Shown here one piece after another: positions 9,238-22,767 of a stretch of 64,000 nucleotides of DNA; position 1 is the first letter of the stretch; every line of letters starts with the position of its first letter. The notes under the pieces were generated by a model that saw only the letters and a program-made list of their open reading frames with translations, did no database searches and was not told the DNA's origin. The position numbers and the translations under genes were made by a program. Source of the stretch: Ecdyonurus torrentis. Lineage: Eukaryota; Arthropoda; Insecta; Ephemeroptera; Heptageniidae. The stretch covers positions 2,294,001-2,358,000 of the forward strand of contig OX439129.1 of the NCBI GenBank assembly GCA_949318235.1, in the 5' to 3' direction.

Positions 9238-12200
9238 TCAATAACCCAAAAAGTATGCGTCGGAGCAAAAAAGTTCAAGACATCTTTTTTGTAGAGAATT
9301 GAAAAAGCTATGTTTTGAGTAAAATAGTAAGTCTGTAGCGTTCTTAGTTTTTGAGAAATCATCAAAACTAGTTTTAATCGTGAAAAAAGTATGATTTTTA
9401 TCATTCAATAACATTTGGTTCTTGAAATAGAAACTTTGTTTCATGACTTGGTTTGGCTACATGATGAGTGAAAACTAAAATTGTCAATAACCCAAAAAGT
9501 ATGCATCGGAGCAAAAAAGTTCAAGACATCTTTTTTGTAGAGAATTGAAAAAGCTATGTTTTGAGTAAAATAGTAAGTCTGTAGCGTTCTTAGTTTTTGA
9601 GAAATCATCAAAACTAGTTTTAATCGTGTAAAAAGTATGATTTTTATCATTCAATAACATTTGGTTCTTGAAATAGAAACTTTGTTTCATGACTCGGTTT
9701 GGCTACATGATTAGTGAAAACTAAAATTGTCAATAACCCAAAAAGTATGCGTCGGAGCAAAAAAGTTCAAGACATCTTTTTTGTAGAGAATTGAAAAAGC
9801 TATGTTTTGAGTCGAATTTGATGTCTGTAGCATTCTTAGTTTTTAAAAAATCATCAAAACTAGTTTTAATCGTGTAAAAAGTATGATTTTTATCATTCAA
9901 TAACATTTGGTTCTTGAAATAGAAACTTTTTTTCATGACTAGGTTTGGCTACATGATGAGTGAAAACTAAAATTGTCAATTACCCAAAAAGTATGCGTCG
10001 GAGCAAAAAAGTTCAAGACATCTTTTTTGTAGAGAATTGAAAAATATATGTTTTGAAATAAATAGTAAGTCTGTAGCATTCTTAGTTTTTGAAAAATCGT
10101 CAAAACTAGTTTTAATCGTGTAAAAAGTATGATTTTTATCATTCAATAACATTTGGTTCTTGAAATAAAAACTTTGTTTCATGACTTGGTTTGTCTACAT
10201 GATGAGTGAAAACTAAAATTGTCAATAACCCAAAAAGTATGCGTCGGAGCAAAAAAGTTCAAGACATCTTTTTTGTAGAGAATTGAAAAAGCTATGTTTT
10301 GAGTAAAAAAGTAAGTCTGTAGCGTTCTTAGTTTTTGAGAAATCATCAAAACTAGTTTTAATCGTGAAAAAAGTATGATTTTTATCATTTAATAACATTT
10401 GGTTCTTGAAATAGAAACTTTGTTTCATGACTTGGTTTGGCTACATGATGAGTGAAAACTAAAATTGTCAATAACCCAAAAAGTATGCATCGGAGCAAAA
10501 AAGTTCAAGACATCTTTTTTGTAGAGAATTGAAAAAGCTATGTTTTGAGTTGAATTTGATGTCTGTAGCATTCTTAGTTTCTGAGAAATCATCAAAACTA
10601 GTTTTAATCGTGTAAAAAGTATGATTTTTATCATTCAATAACATTTGGTTCTTGAAATAAAAACTTTGTTTCATGACTTGGTTTGGCTACATGATGAGTG
10701 AAAACTAAAATTGTCAATAACCCAAAAAGTATGCGTCGGAGCAAAAAAGTTCAAGACATCTTTTTTGTAGAGAATTGAAAAAGCTATGTTTTGAGTCGAA
10801 TTTGATGTCTGTAGCATTCTTAGTTTCTAAAAAATCATCAAAACTAGTTTTAATCGTGTAAAAAGTATGATTTTTATCATTCAATAACATTTGGTTCTTG
10901 AAATAGAAACTTTTTTTCATGACTAGGTTTGGCTACATGATGAGTGAAAACTAAAATTGTCAATTACCCAAAAAGTATGCGTCGGAGCAAAAAAGTTCAA
11001 GACATCTTTTTTGTAGAGAATTGAAAAATATATGTTTTGAAATAAATAGTAAGTCTGTAGCATTCTTAGTTTTTGAAAAATCGTCAAAACTAGTTTTAAT
11101 CGTGTAAAAAGTATGATTTTTATCATTCAATAACATTTGGTTCTTGAAATAAAAACTTTGTTTCATGACTTGGTTTGTCTACATGATGAGTGAAAACTAA
11201 AATTGTCAATAACCCAAAAAGTATGCGTCGGAGCAAAAAAGTTCAAGACATCTTTTTTGTAGAGAATTGAAAAAGCTATGTTTTGAGTAAAATAGTAAGT
11301 CTGTAGCGTTCTTAGTTTTTGAGAAATCATCAAAACTAGTTTTAATCGTGAAAAAAGTATGATTTTTATTATTCAATAACATTTGGTTCTTGAAATAGAA
11401 ACTTTGTTTCATGACTTGGTTTGGCTACATGATGAGTGAAAACTAAAATTGTCAATAACCCAAAAAGTATGCATCGGAGCAAAAAAGTTCAAGACATCTT
11501 TTTTGTAGAGAATTGAAAAAGCTATGTTTTGAGTTGAATTTGATGTCTGTAGCATTCTTAGTTTTTAAAAAATCATCAAAACTAGTTTTAATCGTGTAAA
11601 AAGTATGATTTTTATCATTCAATAACATTTGGTTCTTGAAATAGAAACTTTTTTTCATGACTAGGTTTGGCTACATGATGAGTGAAAACTAAAATTGTCA
11701 ATTACCCAAAAAGTATGCGTCGGAGCAAAAAAGTTCAAGACATCTTTTTTGTAGAGAATTGAAAAATATATGTTTTGAAATAAATAGTAAGTCTGTAGCA
11801 TTCTTAGTTTTTGAAAAATCGTCAAAACTAGTTTTAATCGTGTAAAAAGTATGATTTTTATCATTCAATAACATTTGGTTCTTGAAATAAAAACTTTGTT
11901 TCATGACTTGGTTTGTCTACATGATGAGTGAAAACTAAAATTGTCAATAACCCAAAAAGTATGCGTCGGAGCAAAAAAGTTCAAGACATCTTTTTTGTAG
12001 AGAATTGAAAAAGCTATGTTTTGAGTAAAATAGTAAGTCTGTAGCGTTCTTAGTTTTTGAGAAATCATCAAAACTAGTTTTAATCGTGAAAAAAGTATGA
12101 TTTTTATCATTCAATAACATTTGGTTCTTGAAATAGAAACTTTGTTTCATGACTTGGTTTGGCTACATGATGAGTGAAAACTAAAATTGTCAATAACCCA

Positions 12201-12927
12201 AAAAGTATGCATCGGAGCAAAAAAGTTCAAGACATCTTTTTTGTAGAGAATTGAAAAAGCTATGTTTTGAGTAAAATAGTAAGTCTGTAGCGTTCTTAGT
12301 TTTTGAGAAATCATCAAAACTAGTTTTAATCGTGTAAAAAGTATGATTTTTATCATTCAATAACATTTGGTTCTTGAAATAGAAACTTTGTTTCATGACT
12401 CGGTTTGGCTACATGATTAGTGAAAACTAAAATTGTCAATAACCCAAAAAGTATGCGTCGGAGCAAAAAAGTTCAAGACATCTTTTTTGTAGAGAATTGA
12501 AAAAGCTATGTTTTGAGTCGAATTTGATGTCTGTAGCATTCTTAGTTTTTAAAAAATCATCAAAACTAGTTTTAATCGTGTAAAAAGTATGATTTTTATC
12601 ATTCAATAACATTTGGTTCTTGAAATAGAAACTTTTTTTCATGACTAGGTTTGGCTACATGATGAGTGAAAACTAAAATTGTCAATTACCCAAAAAGTAT
12701 GCGTCGGAGCAAAAAAGTTCAAGACATCTTTTTTGTAGAGAATTGAAAAATATATGTTTTGAAATAAATAGTAAGTCTGTAGCATTCTTAGTTTTTGAAA
12801 AATCGTCAAAACTAGTTTTAATCGTGTAAAAAGTATGATTTTTATCATTCAATAACATTTGGTTCTTGAAATAGAAACTTTGTTTCATGACTTGGTTTGG
12901 CTACATGATGAGTGAAAACTAAAATTG
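9238..12927. repeat. Irregular 3- to 4-monomer blocks at the start of zone II
   Basis: Order 10-7-8-9, 10-5-2-9, 10-8-9, 10-7-8-9. Each block ends with the tatatg-class type 9 and starts with type 10, giving a local period of 738 or 984 bp. The first and last blocks match at an offset of 2,706 bp (11 monomers). This stretch mixes zone I types (8, 9) with the zone II type 10 and looks transitional. Private changes sit in the copies at 10,222 (gagtaaaaaag) and 11,206 (tttttattatt). Confidence 0.75.
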
Positions 12928-13911
12928 TCAATAACCCAAAAAGTATGCATCGGAGCAAAAAAGTTCAAGACATCTTTTTTGTAGAGAATTGAAAAAGCTA
13001 TGTTTTGAGTTGAATTTGATGTCTGTAGCATTCTTAGTTTCTGGGAAATCATCAAAACTAGTTTTAATCGTGTAAAAAGTATGATTTTTATCATTCAATA
13101 ACATTTGGTTCTTGAAATAGAAACTTTGTTTCATGACTCGGTTTGGCTACATGATTAGTGAAAACTAAAATTGTCAATAACCCAAAAAGTATGCGTCGGA
13201 GCAAAAAAGTTCAAGACATCTTTTTTGTAGAGAATTGAAAAAGCTATGCTTTGAGTAAAATAGTAAGTCTGTAGCGTTCTTAGTTTTTGAGAAATCATCA
13301 AAACTAGTTTTAATCGTGAAAAAAGTATGATTTTTATCATTTAATAACATTTGGTTCTTGAAATAGAAACTTTGTTTCATGACTTGGTTTGGCTACATGA
13401 TGAGTGAAAACTAAAATTGTCAATAACCCAAAAAGTATGCATCGGAGCAAAAAAGTTCAAGACATCTTTTTTGTAGAGAATTGAAAAAGCTATGTTTTGA
13501 GTTGAATTTGATGTCTGTAGCATTCTTAGTTTCTGAGAAATCATCAAAACTAGTTTTAATCGTGTAAAAAGTATGATTTTTATCATTCAATAACATTTGG
13601 TTCTTGAAATAAAAACTTTGTTTCATGACTTGGTTTGGCTACATGATGAGTGAAAACTAAAATTGTCAATAACCCAAAAAGTATGCGTCGGAGCAAAAAA
13701 GTTCAAGACATCTTTTTTGTAGAGAATTGAAAAAGCTATGTTTTGAGTCGAATTTGATGTCTGTAGCATTCTTAGTTTCTAAAAAATCATCAAAACTAGT
13801 TTTAATCGTGTAAAAAGTATGATTTTTATCATTCAATAACATTTGGTTCTTGAAATAGAAACTTTTTTTCATGACTAGGTTTGGCTACATGATGAGTGAA
13901 AACTAAAATTG

Positions 13912-14157
13912 TCAATTACCCAAAAAGTATGCGTCGGAGCAAAAAAGTTCAAGACATCTTTTTTGTAGAGAATTGAAAAAGCTATGCTTTGAGTAAAATA
14001 GTAAGTCTGTAGCGTTCTTAGTTTTTGAGAAATCATCAAAACTAGTTTTAATCGTGTAAAAAGTATGATTTTTATCATTCAATAACATTTGGTTCTTGAA
14101 ATAAAAACTTTGTTTCATGACTTGGTTTGTCTACATGATGAGTGAAAACTAAAATTG
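13912..14157. repeat. Mosaic monomer (type 11)
   Basis: Starts with tcaattaccc, the opening of tatatg-class types 3 and 9, then continues with gctatgctttgagtaaaatag as in type 10, and ends with gtgtaaaaag, aaataaaaac and gtttgtctac as in type 9. It always follows a type 2 copy and takes the place that type 3 or 9 holds in zone I. Other copies: 17,356, 19,570, 23,014, 23,998, 26,212, 29,656. Confidence 0.75.
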
Positions 14158-15633
14158 TCAATAACCCAAAAAGTATGCGTCGGAGCAAAAAAGTTCAAGA
14201 CATCTTTTTTGTAGAGAATTGAAAAAGCTATGTTTTGAGTAAAATAGTAAGTCTGTAGCGTTCTTAGTTTTTGAGAAATCATCAAAACTAGTTTTAATCG
14301 TGAAAAAAGTATGATTTTTATCATTCAATAACATTTGGTTCTTGAAATAGAAACTTTGTTTCATGACTTGGTTTGGCTACATGATGAGTGAAAACTAAAA
14401 TTGTCAATAACCCAAAAAGTATGCATCGGAGCAAAAAAGTTCAAGACATCTTTTTTGTAGAGAATTGAAAAAGCTATGTTTTGAGTTGAATTTGATGTCT
14501 GTAGCATTCTTAGTTTCTGAGAAATCATCAAAACTAGTTTTAATCGTGTAAAAAGTATGATTTTTATCATTCAATAACATTTGGTTCTTGAAATAGAAAC
14601 TTTGTTTCATGACTTGGTTTGGCTACATGATGAGTGAAAACTAAAATTGTCAATAACCCAAAAAGTATGCATCGGAGCAAAAAAGTTCAAGACATCTTTT
14701 TTGTAGAGAATTGAAAAAGCTATGTTTTGAGTTGAATTTGATGTCTGTAGCATTCTTAGTTTCTGAGAAATCATCAAAACCAATTTTAATCGTGTAAAAA
14801 GTATGATTTTTATCATTCAATAACATTTGGTTCTTGAAATAGAAACTTTGTTTCATGACTCGGTTTGGCTACATGATTAGTGAAAACTAAAATTGTCAAT
14901 AACCCAAAAAGTATGCGTCGGAGCAAAAAAGTTCAAGACATCTTTTTTGTAGAGAATTGAAAAAGCTATGCTTTGAGTAAAATAGTAAGTCTGTAGCATT
15001 CTTAGTTTTTGAGAAATCATCAAAACTAGTTTTAATCGTGTAAAAAGTATGATTTTTATCATTCAATAACATTTGGTTCTTGAAATAAAAACTTTGTTTC
15101 ATGACTTGGTTTGTCTACATGATGAGTGAAAACTAAAATTGTCAATAACCCAAAAAGTATGCGTCGGAGCAAAAAAGTTCAAGACATCTTTTTTGTAGAG
15201 AATTGAAAAAGCTATGTTTTGAGTTGAATTTGATGTCTGTAGCATTCTTAGTTTCTGAGAAATCATCAAAACTAGTTTTAATCGTGTAAAAAGTATGATT
15301 TTTATCATTCAATAACATTTGGTTCTTGAAATAGAAACTTTGTTTCATGACTCGGTTTGGCTACATGATTAGTGAAAACTAAAATTGTCAATAACCCAAA
15401 AAGTATGCGTCGGAGCAAAAAAGTTCAAGACATCTTTTTTGTAGAGAATTGAAAAAGCTATGCTTTGAGTAAAATAGTAAGTCTGTAGCGTTCTTAGTTT
15501 TTGAGAAATCATCAAAACTAGTTTTAATCGTGAAAAAAGTATGATTTTTATCATTTAATAACATTTGGTTCTTGAAATAGAAACTTTGTTTCATGACTTG
15601 GTTTGGCTACATGATGAGTGAAAACTAAAATTG

Positions 15634-15879
15634 TCAATAACCCAAAAAGTATGCATCGGAGCAAAAAAGTTCAAGACATCTTTTTTGTAGAGAATTGAAA
15701 AAGCTATGTTTTGAGTAAAATAGTAAGTCTGCAGCGTTCTTAGTTTTTGAGAAATCATCAAAACTAGTTTTAATCGTGTAAAAAGTATGATTTTTATCAT
15801 TCAATAACATTTGGTTCTTGAAATAGAAACTTTGTTTCATGACTCGGTTTGGCTACATGATTAGTGAAAACTAAAATTG
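15634..15879. repeat. Type 7 monomer with gtctgcagcg mark, first copy
   Basis: The word gtctgcagcg (near 15,728) replaces gtctgtagcg. It is found only here and in the monomer at 27,934, exactly 12,300 bp away, and is the cleanest single-base marker of that duplication. Confidence 0.9.
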
Positions 15880-17109
15880 TCAATAACCCAAAAAGTATGC
15901 GTCGGAGCAAAAAAGTTCAAGACATCTTTTTTGTAGAGAATTGAAAAAGCTATGTTTTGAGTCGAATTTGATGTCTGTAGCATTCTTAGTTTTTAAAAAA
16001 TCATCAAAACTAGTTTTAATCGTGTAAAAAGTATGATTTTTATCATTCAATAACATTTGGTTCTTGAAATAGAAACTTTTTTTCATGACTAGGTTTGGCT
16101 ACATGATGAGTGAAAACTAAAATTGTCAATTACCCAAAAAGTATGCGTCGGAGCAAAAAAGTTCAAGACATCTTTTTTGTAGAGAATTGAAAAATATATG
16201 TTTTGAAATAAATAGTAAGTCTGTAGCATTCTTAGTTTTTGAAAAATCGTCAAAACTAGTTTTAATCGTGTAAAAAGTATGATTTTTATCATTCAATAAC
16301 ATTTGGTTCTTGAAATAGAAACTTTGTTTCATGACTTGGTTTGGCTACATGATGAGTGAAAACTAAAATTGTCAATAACCCAAAAAGTATGCATCGGAGC
16401 AAAAAAGTTCAAGACATCTTTTTTGTAGAGAATTGAAAAAGCTATGTTTTGAGTTGAATTTGATGTCTGTAGCATTCTTAGTTTCTGAGAAATCATCAAA
16501 ACTAGTTTTAATCGTGTAAAAAGTATGATTTTTATCATTCAATAACATTTGGTTCTTGAAATAGAAACTTTGTTTCATGACTCGGTTTGGCTACATGATT
16601 AGTGAAAACTAAAATTGTCAATAACCCAAAAAGTATGCGTCGGAGCAAAAAAGTTCAAGACATCTTTTTTGTAGAGAATTGAAAAAGCTATGCTTTGAGT
16701 AAAATAGTAAGTCTGTAGCGTTCTTAGTTTTTGAGAAATCATCAAAACTAGTTTTAATCGTGAAAAAAGTATGATTTTTATCATTTAATAACATTTGGTT
16801 CTTGAAATAGAAACTTTGTTTCATGACTTGGTTTGGCTACATGATGAGTGAAAACTAAAATTGTCAATAACCCAAAAAGTATGCATCGGAGCAAAAAAGT
16901 TCAAGACATCTTTTTTGTAGAGAATTGAAAAAGCTATGTTTTGAGTTGAATTTGATGTCTGTAGCATTCTTAGTTTCTGAGAAATCATCAAAACTAGTTT
17001 TAATCGTGTAAAAAGTATGATTTTTATCATTCAATAACATTTGGTTCTTGAAATAAAAACTTTGTTTCATGACTTGGTTTGGCTACATGATGAGTGAAAA
17101 CTAAAATTG

Positions 17110-19323
17110 TCAATAACCCAAAAAGTATGCGTCGGAGCAAAAAAGTTCAAGACATCTTTTTTGTAGAGAATTGAAAAAGCTATGTTTTGAGTCGAATTTG
17201 ATGTCTGTAGCATTCTTAGTTTCTAAAAAATCATCAAAACTAGTTTTAATCGTGTAAAAAGTATGATTTTTATCATTCAATAACATTTGGTTCTTGAAAT
17301 AGAAACTTTTTTTCATGACTAGGTTTGGCTACATGATGAGTGAAAACTAAAATTGTCAATTACCCAAAAAGTATGCGTCGGAGCAAAAAAGTTCAAGACA
17401 TCTTTTTTGTAGAGAATTGAAAAAGCTATGCTTTGAGTAAAATAGTAAGTCTGTAGCGTTCTTAGTTTTTGAGAAATCATCAAAACTAGTTTTAATCGTG
17501 TAAAAAGTATGATTTTTATCATTCAATAACATTTGGTTCTTGAAATAAAAACTTTGTTTCATGACTTGGTTTGTCTACATGATGAGTGAAAACTAAAATT
17601 GTCAATAACCCAAAAAGTATGCGTCGGAGCAAAAAAGTTCAAGACATCTTTTTTGTAGAGAATTGAAAAAGCTATGTTTTGAGTAAAATAGTAAGTCTGT
17701 AGCGTTCTTAGTTTTTGAGAAATCATCAAAACTAGTTTTAATCGTGAAAAAAGTATGATTTTTATCATTCAATAACATTTGGTTCTTGAAATAGAAACTT
17801 TGTTTCATGACTTGGTTTGGCTACATGATGAGTGAAAACTAAAATTGTCAATAACCCAAAAAGTATGCATCGGAGCAAAAAAGTTCAAGACATCTTTTTT
17901 GTAGAGAATTGAAAAAGCTATGTTTTGAGTTGAATTTGATGTCTGTAGCATTCTTAGTTTCTGAGAAATCATCAAAACTAGTTTTAATCGTGTAAAAAGT
18001 ATGATTTTTATCATTCAATAACATTTGGTTCTTGAAATAGAAACTTTGTTTCATGACTCGGTTTGGCTACATGATTAGTGAAAACTAAAATTGTCAATAA
18101 CCCAAAAAGTATGCGTCGGAGCAAAAAAGTTCAAGACATCTTTTTTGTAGAGAATTGAAAAAGCTATGCTTTGAGTAAAATAGTAAGTCTGTAGCGTTCT
18201 TAGTTTTTGAGAAATCATCAAAACTAGTTTTAATCGTGAAAAAAGTATGATTTTTATCATTTAATAACATTTGGTTCTTGAAATAGAAACTTTGTTTCAT
18301 GACTTGGTTTGGCTACATGATGAGTGAAAACTAAAATTGTCAATAACCCAAAAAGTATGCATCGGAGCAAAAAAGTTCAAGACATCTTTTTTGTAGAGAA
18401 TTGAAAAAGCTATGTTTTGAGTTGAATTTGATGTCTGTAGCATTCTTAGTTTCTGAGAAATCATCAAAACTAGTTTTAATCGTGTAAAAAGTATGATTTT
18501 TATCATTCAATAACATTTGGTTCTTGAAATAAAAACTTTGTTTCATGACTTGGTTTGGCTACATGATGAGTGAAAACTAAAATTGTCAATAACCCAAAAA
18601 GTATGCGTCGGAGCAAAAAAGTTCAAGACATCTTTTTTGTAGAGAATTGAAAAAGCTATGTTTTGAGTAAAATAGTAAGTCTGTAGCATTCTTAGTTTCT
18701 GAGAAATCATCAAAACTAGTTTTAATCGTGTAAAAAGTATGATTTTTATCATTCAATAACATTTGGTTCTTGAAATAGAAACTTTGTTTCATGACTCGGT
18801 TTGGCTACATGATTAGTGAAAACTAAAATTGTCAATAACCCAAAAAGTATGCGTCGGAGCAAAAAAGTTCAAGACATCTTTTTTGTAGAGAATTGAAAAA
18901 GCTATGCTTTGAGTAAAATAGTAAGTCTGTAGCGTTCTTAGTTTTTGAGAAATCATCAAAACTAGTTTTAATCGTGAAAAAAGTATGATTTTTATCATTT
19001 AATAACATTTGGTTCTTGAAATAGAAACTTTGTTTCATGACTTGGTTTGGCTACATGATGAGTGAAAACTAAAATTGTCAATAACCCAAAAAGTATGCAT
19101 CGGAGCAAAAAAGTTCAAGACATCTTTTTTGTAGAGAATTGAAAAAGCTATGTTTTGAGTTGAATTTGATGTCTGTAGCATTCTTAGTTTCTGAGAAATC
19201 ATCAAAACTAGTTTTAATCGTGTAAAAAGTATGATTTTTATCATTCAATAACATTTGGTTCTTGAAATAAAAACTTTGTTTCATGACTTGGTTTGGCTAC
19301 ATGATGAGTGAAAACTAAAATTG
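17110..19323. repeat. 9-monomer higher-order unit (2,214 bp), first copy
   Basis: Order 2-11-10-5-10-5-12-10-5. It recurs at 23,752-25,965, offset 6,642 bp (27 monomers). The matching stretch actually runs from about 16,795 to 20,419 against 23,437 to 27,061, breaking where tagtttta faces caatttta. It contains the mosaic type 12 monomer at 18,586, which makes the unit easy to recognise. Confidence 0.82.
18586..18831. repeat. Mosaic monomer (type 12)
   Basis: Its left part has the aaaatagtaag block of types 7 and 10; its right part has tagcattcttagtttctgag of type 5. The switch lies in the roughly 20 bases between the two. Identical copies sit at 22,030 and 25,228. A crossover or conversion tract between two monomer lineages explains it better than parallel substitutions. 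Confidence 0.75.
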
Positions 19324-22300
19324 TCAATAACCCAAAAAGTATGCGTCGGAGCAAAAAAGTTCAAGACATCTTTTTTGTAGAGAATTGAAAAAGCTATGTT
19401 TTGAGTCGAATTTGATGTCTGTAGCATTCTTAGTTTCTAAAAAATCATCAAAACTAGTTTTAATCGTGTAAAAAGTATGATTTTTATCATTCAATAACAT
19501 TTGGTTCTTGAAATAGAAACTTTTTTTCATGACTAGGTTTGGCTACATGATGAGTGAAAACTAAAATTGTCAATTACCCAAAAAGTATGCGTCGGAGCAA
19601 AAAAGTTCAAGACATCTTTTTTGTAGAGAATTGAAAAAGCTATGCTTTGAGTAAAATAGTAAGTCTGTAGCGTTCTTAGTTTTTGAGAAATCATCAAAAC
19701 TAGTTTTAATCGTGTAAAAAGTATGATTTTTATCATTCAATAACATTTGGTTCTTGAAATAAAAACTTTGTTTCATGACTTGGTTTGTCTACATGATGAG
19801 TGAAAACTAAAATTGTCAATAACCCAAAAAGTATGCGTCGGAGCAAAAAAGTTCAAGACATCTTTTTTGTAGAGAATTGAAAAAGCTATGTTTTGAGTAA
19901 AATAGTAAGTCTGTAGCGTTCTTAGTTTTTGAGAAATCATCAAAACTAGTTTTAATCGTGAAAAAAGTATGATTTTTATCATTCAATAACATTTGGTTCT
20001 TGAAATAGAAACTTTGTTTCATGACTTGGTTTGGCTACATGATGAGTGAAAACTAAAATTGTCAATAACCCAAAAAGTATGCATCGGAGCAAAAAAGTTC
20101 AAGACATCTTTTTTGTAGAGAATTGAAAAAGCTATGTTTTGAGTTGAATTTGATGTCTGTAGCATTCTTAGTTTCTGAGAAATCATCAAAACTAGTTTTA
20201 ATCGTGTAAAAAGTATGATTTTTATCATTCAATAACATTTGGTTCTTGAAATAGAAACTTTGTTTCATGACTTGGTTTGGCTACATGATGAGTGAAAACT
20301 AAAATTGTCAATAACCCAAAAAGTATGCATCGGAGCAAAAAAGTTCAAGACATCTTTTTTGTAGAGAATTGAAAAAGCTATGTTTTGAGTTGAATTTGAT
20401 GTCTGTAGCATTCTTAGTTTCTGAGAAATCATCAAAACTAGTTTTAATCGTGTAAAAAGTATGATTTTTATCATTCAATAACATTTGGTTCTTGAAATAG
20501 AAACTTTGTTTCATGACTCGGTTTGGCTACATGATTAGTGAAAACTAAAATTGTCAATAACCCAAAAAGTATGCGTCGGAGCAAAAAAGTTCAAGACATC
20601 TTTTTTGTAGAGAATTGAAAAAGCTATGCTTTGAGTAAAATAGTAAGTCTGTAGCGTTCTTAGTTTTTGAGAAATCATCAAAACTAGTTTTAATCGTGAA
20701 AAAAGTATGATTTTTATCATTTAATAACATTTGGTTCTTGAAATAGAAACTTTGTTTCATGACTTGGTTTGGCTACATGATGAGTGAAAACTAAAATTGT
20801 CAATAACCCAAAAAGTATGCGTCGGAGCAAAAAAGTTCAAGACATCTTTTTTGTAGAGAATTGAAAAAGCTATGCTTTGAGTAAAATAGTAAGTCTGTAG
20901 CGTTCTTAGTTTTTGAGAAATCATCAAAACTAGTTTTAATCGTGTAAAAAGTATGATTTTTATCATTCAATAACATTTGGTTCTTGAAATAAAAACTTTG
21001 TTTCATGACTTGGTTTGTCTACATGATGAGTGAAAACTAAAATTGTCAATAACCCAAAAAGTATGCGTCGGAGCAAAAAAGTTCAAGACATCTTTTTTGT
21101 AGAGAATTGAAAAAGCTATGTTTTGAGTAAAATAGTAAGTCTGTAGCGTTCTTAGTTTTTGAGAAATCATCAAAACTAGTTTTAATCGTGAAAAAAGTAT
21201 GATTTTTATCATTCAATAACATTTGGTTCTTGAAATAGAAACTTTGTTTCATGACTTGGTTTGGCTACATGATGAGTGAAAACTAAAATTGTCAATAACC
21301 CAAAAAGTATGCATCGGAGCAAAAAAGTTCAAGACATCTTTTTTGTAGAGAATTGAAAAAGCTATGTTTTGAGTTGAATTTGATGTCTGTAGCATTCTTA
21401 GTTTCTGAGAAATCATCAAAACTAGTTTTAATCGTGTAAAAAGTATGATTTTTATCATTCAATAACATTTGGTTCTTGAAATAGAAACTTTGTTTCATGA
21501 CTCGGTTTGGCTACATGATTAGTGAAAACTAAAATTGTCAATAACCCAAAAAGTATGCGTCGGAGCAAAAAAGTTCAAGACATCTTTTTTGTAGAGAATT
21601 GAAAAAGCTATGCTTTGAGTAAAATAGTAAGTCTGTAGCGTTCTTAGTTTTTGAGAAATCATCAAAACTAGTTTTAATCGTGAAAAAAGTATGATTTTTA
21701 TCATTTAATAACATTTGGTTCTTGAAATAGAAACTTTGTTTCATGACTTGGTTTGGCTACATGATGAGTGAAAACTAAAATTGTCAATAACCCAAAAAGT
21801 ATGCATCGGAGCAAAAAAGTTCAAGACATCTTTTTTGTAGAGAATTGAAAAAGCTATGTTTTGAGTTGAATTTGATGTCTGTAGCATTCTTAGTTTCTGA
21901 GAAATCATCAAAACTAGTTTTAATCGTGTAAAAAGTATGATTTTTATCATTCAATAACATTTGGTTCTTGAAATAAAAACTTTGTTTCATGACTTGGTTT
22001 GGCTACATGATGAGTGAAAACTAAAATTGTCAATAACCCAAAAAGTATGCGTCGGAGCAAAAAAGTTCAAGACATCTTTTTTGTAGAGAATTGAAAAAGC
22101 TATGTTTTGAGTAAAATAGTAAGTCTGTAGCATTCTTAGTTTCTGAGAAATCATCAAAACTAGTTTTAATCGTGTAAAAAGTATGATTTTTATCATTCAA
22201 TAACATTTGGTTCTTGAAATAGAAACTTTGTTTCATGACTCGGTTTGGCTACATGATTAGTGAAAACTAAAATTGTCAATAACCCAAAAAGTATGCGTCG

Positions 22301-22767
22301 GAGCAAAAAAGTTCAAGACATCTTTTTTGTAGAGAATTGAAAAAGCTATGCTTTGAGTAAAATAGTAAGTCTGTAGCGTTCTTAGTTTTTGAGAAATCAT
22401 CAAAACTAGTTTTAATCGTGAAAAAAGTATGATTTTTATCATTTAATAACATTTGGTTCTTGAAATAGAAACTTTGTTTCATGACTTGGTTTGGCTACAT
22501 GATGAGTGAAAACTAAAATTGTCAATAACCCAAAAAGTATGCATCGGAGCAAAAAAGTTCAAGACATCTTTTTTGTAGAGAATTGAAAAAGCTATGTTTT
22601 GAGTTGAATTTGATGTCTGTAGCATTCTTAGTTTCTGAGAAATCATCAAAACTAGTTTTAATCGTGTAAAAAGTATGATTTTTATCATTCAATAACATTT
22701 GGTTCTTGAAATAAAAACTTTGTTTCATGACTTGGTTTGGCTACATGATGAGTGAAAACTAAAATTG
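19324..22767. repeat. 14-monomer expanded version of the 9-mer unit (3,444 bp)
   Basis: Order 2-11-10-5-5-10-7-10-5-10-5-12-10-5. It begins and ends like the 9-mer at 17,110 but holds five extra monomers after the first four. The run 10-5-10-5-12-10-5-2-11-10-5 from 21,046 matches 17,602 (offset 3,444) and 24,244 (offset 3,198). An out-of-register exchange between 9-mers would produce this. Confidence 0.78.

Larger units (their letters stand above)
13046..18058. repeat. 5-kb segmental duplication, copy 1 (partner 12,300 bp downstream)
   Basis: About 20 monomers, order from 13,174: 10-5-2-11-10-5-13-7-5-10-7-8-9-5-10-5-2-11-10-5. The same order occurs exactly 12,300 bp (50 monomers) downstream. 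Diagnostic marks shared by the two copies are gtctgcagcg (near 15,728 and 28,028, found nowhere else), the aaccaatttt copy at 14,650 and 26,950, and the only late tatatg monomers at 16,126 and 28,426. The left limit is just after the private gggaaat change near 13,044; the right limit is 18,059, where gactcgg faces gacttgg. Confidence 0.85.

Noticed and set aside
9238..12927. A clean 984-bp four-monomer higher-order repeat
   Set aside because: Only two of the four blocks have the same order; one has three monomers and one has different members, so I describe it as irregular.
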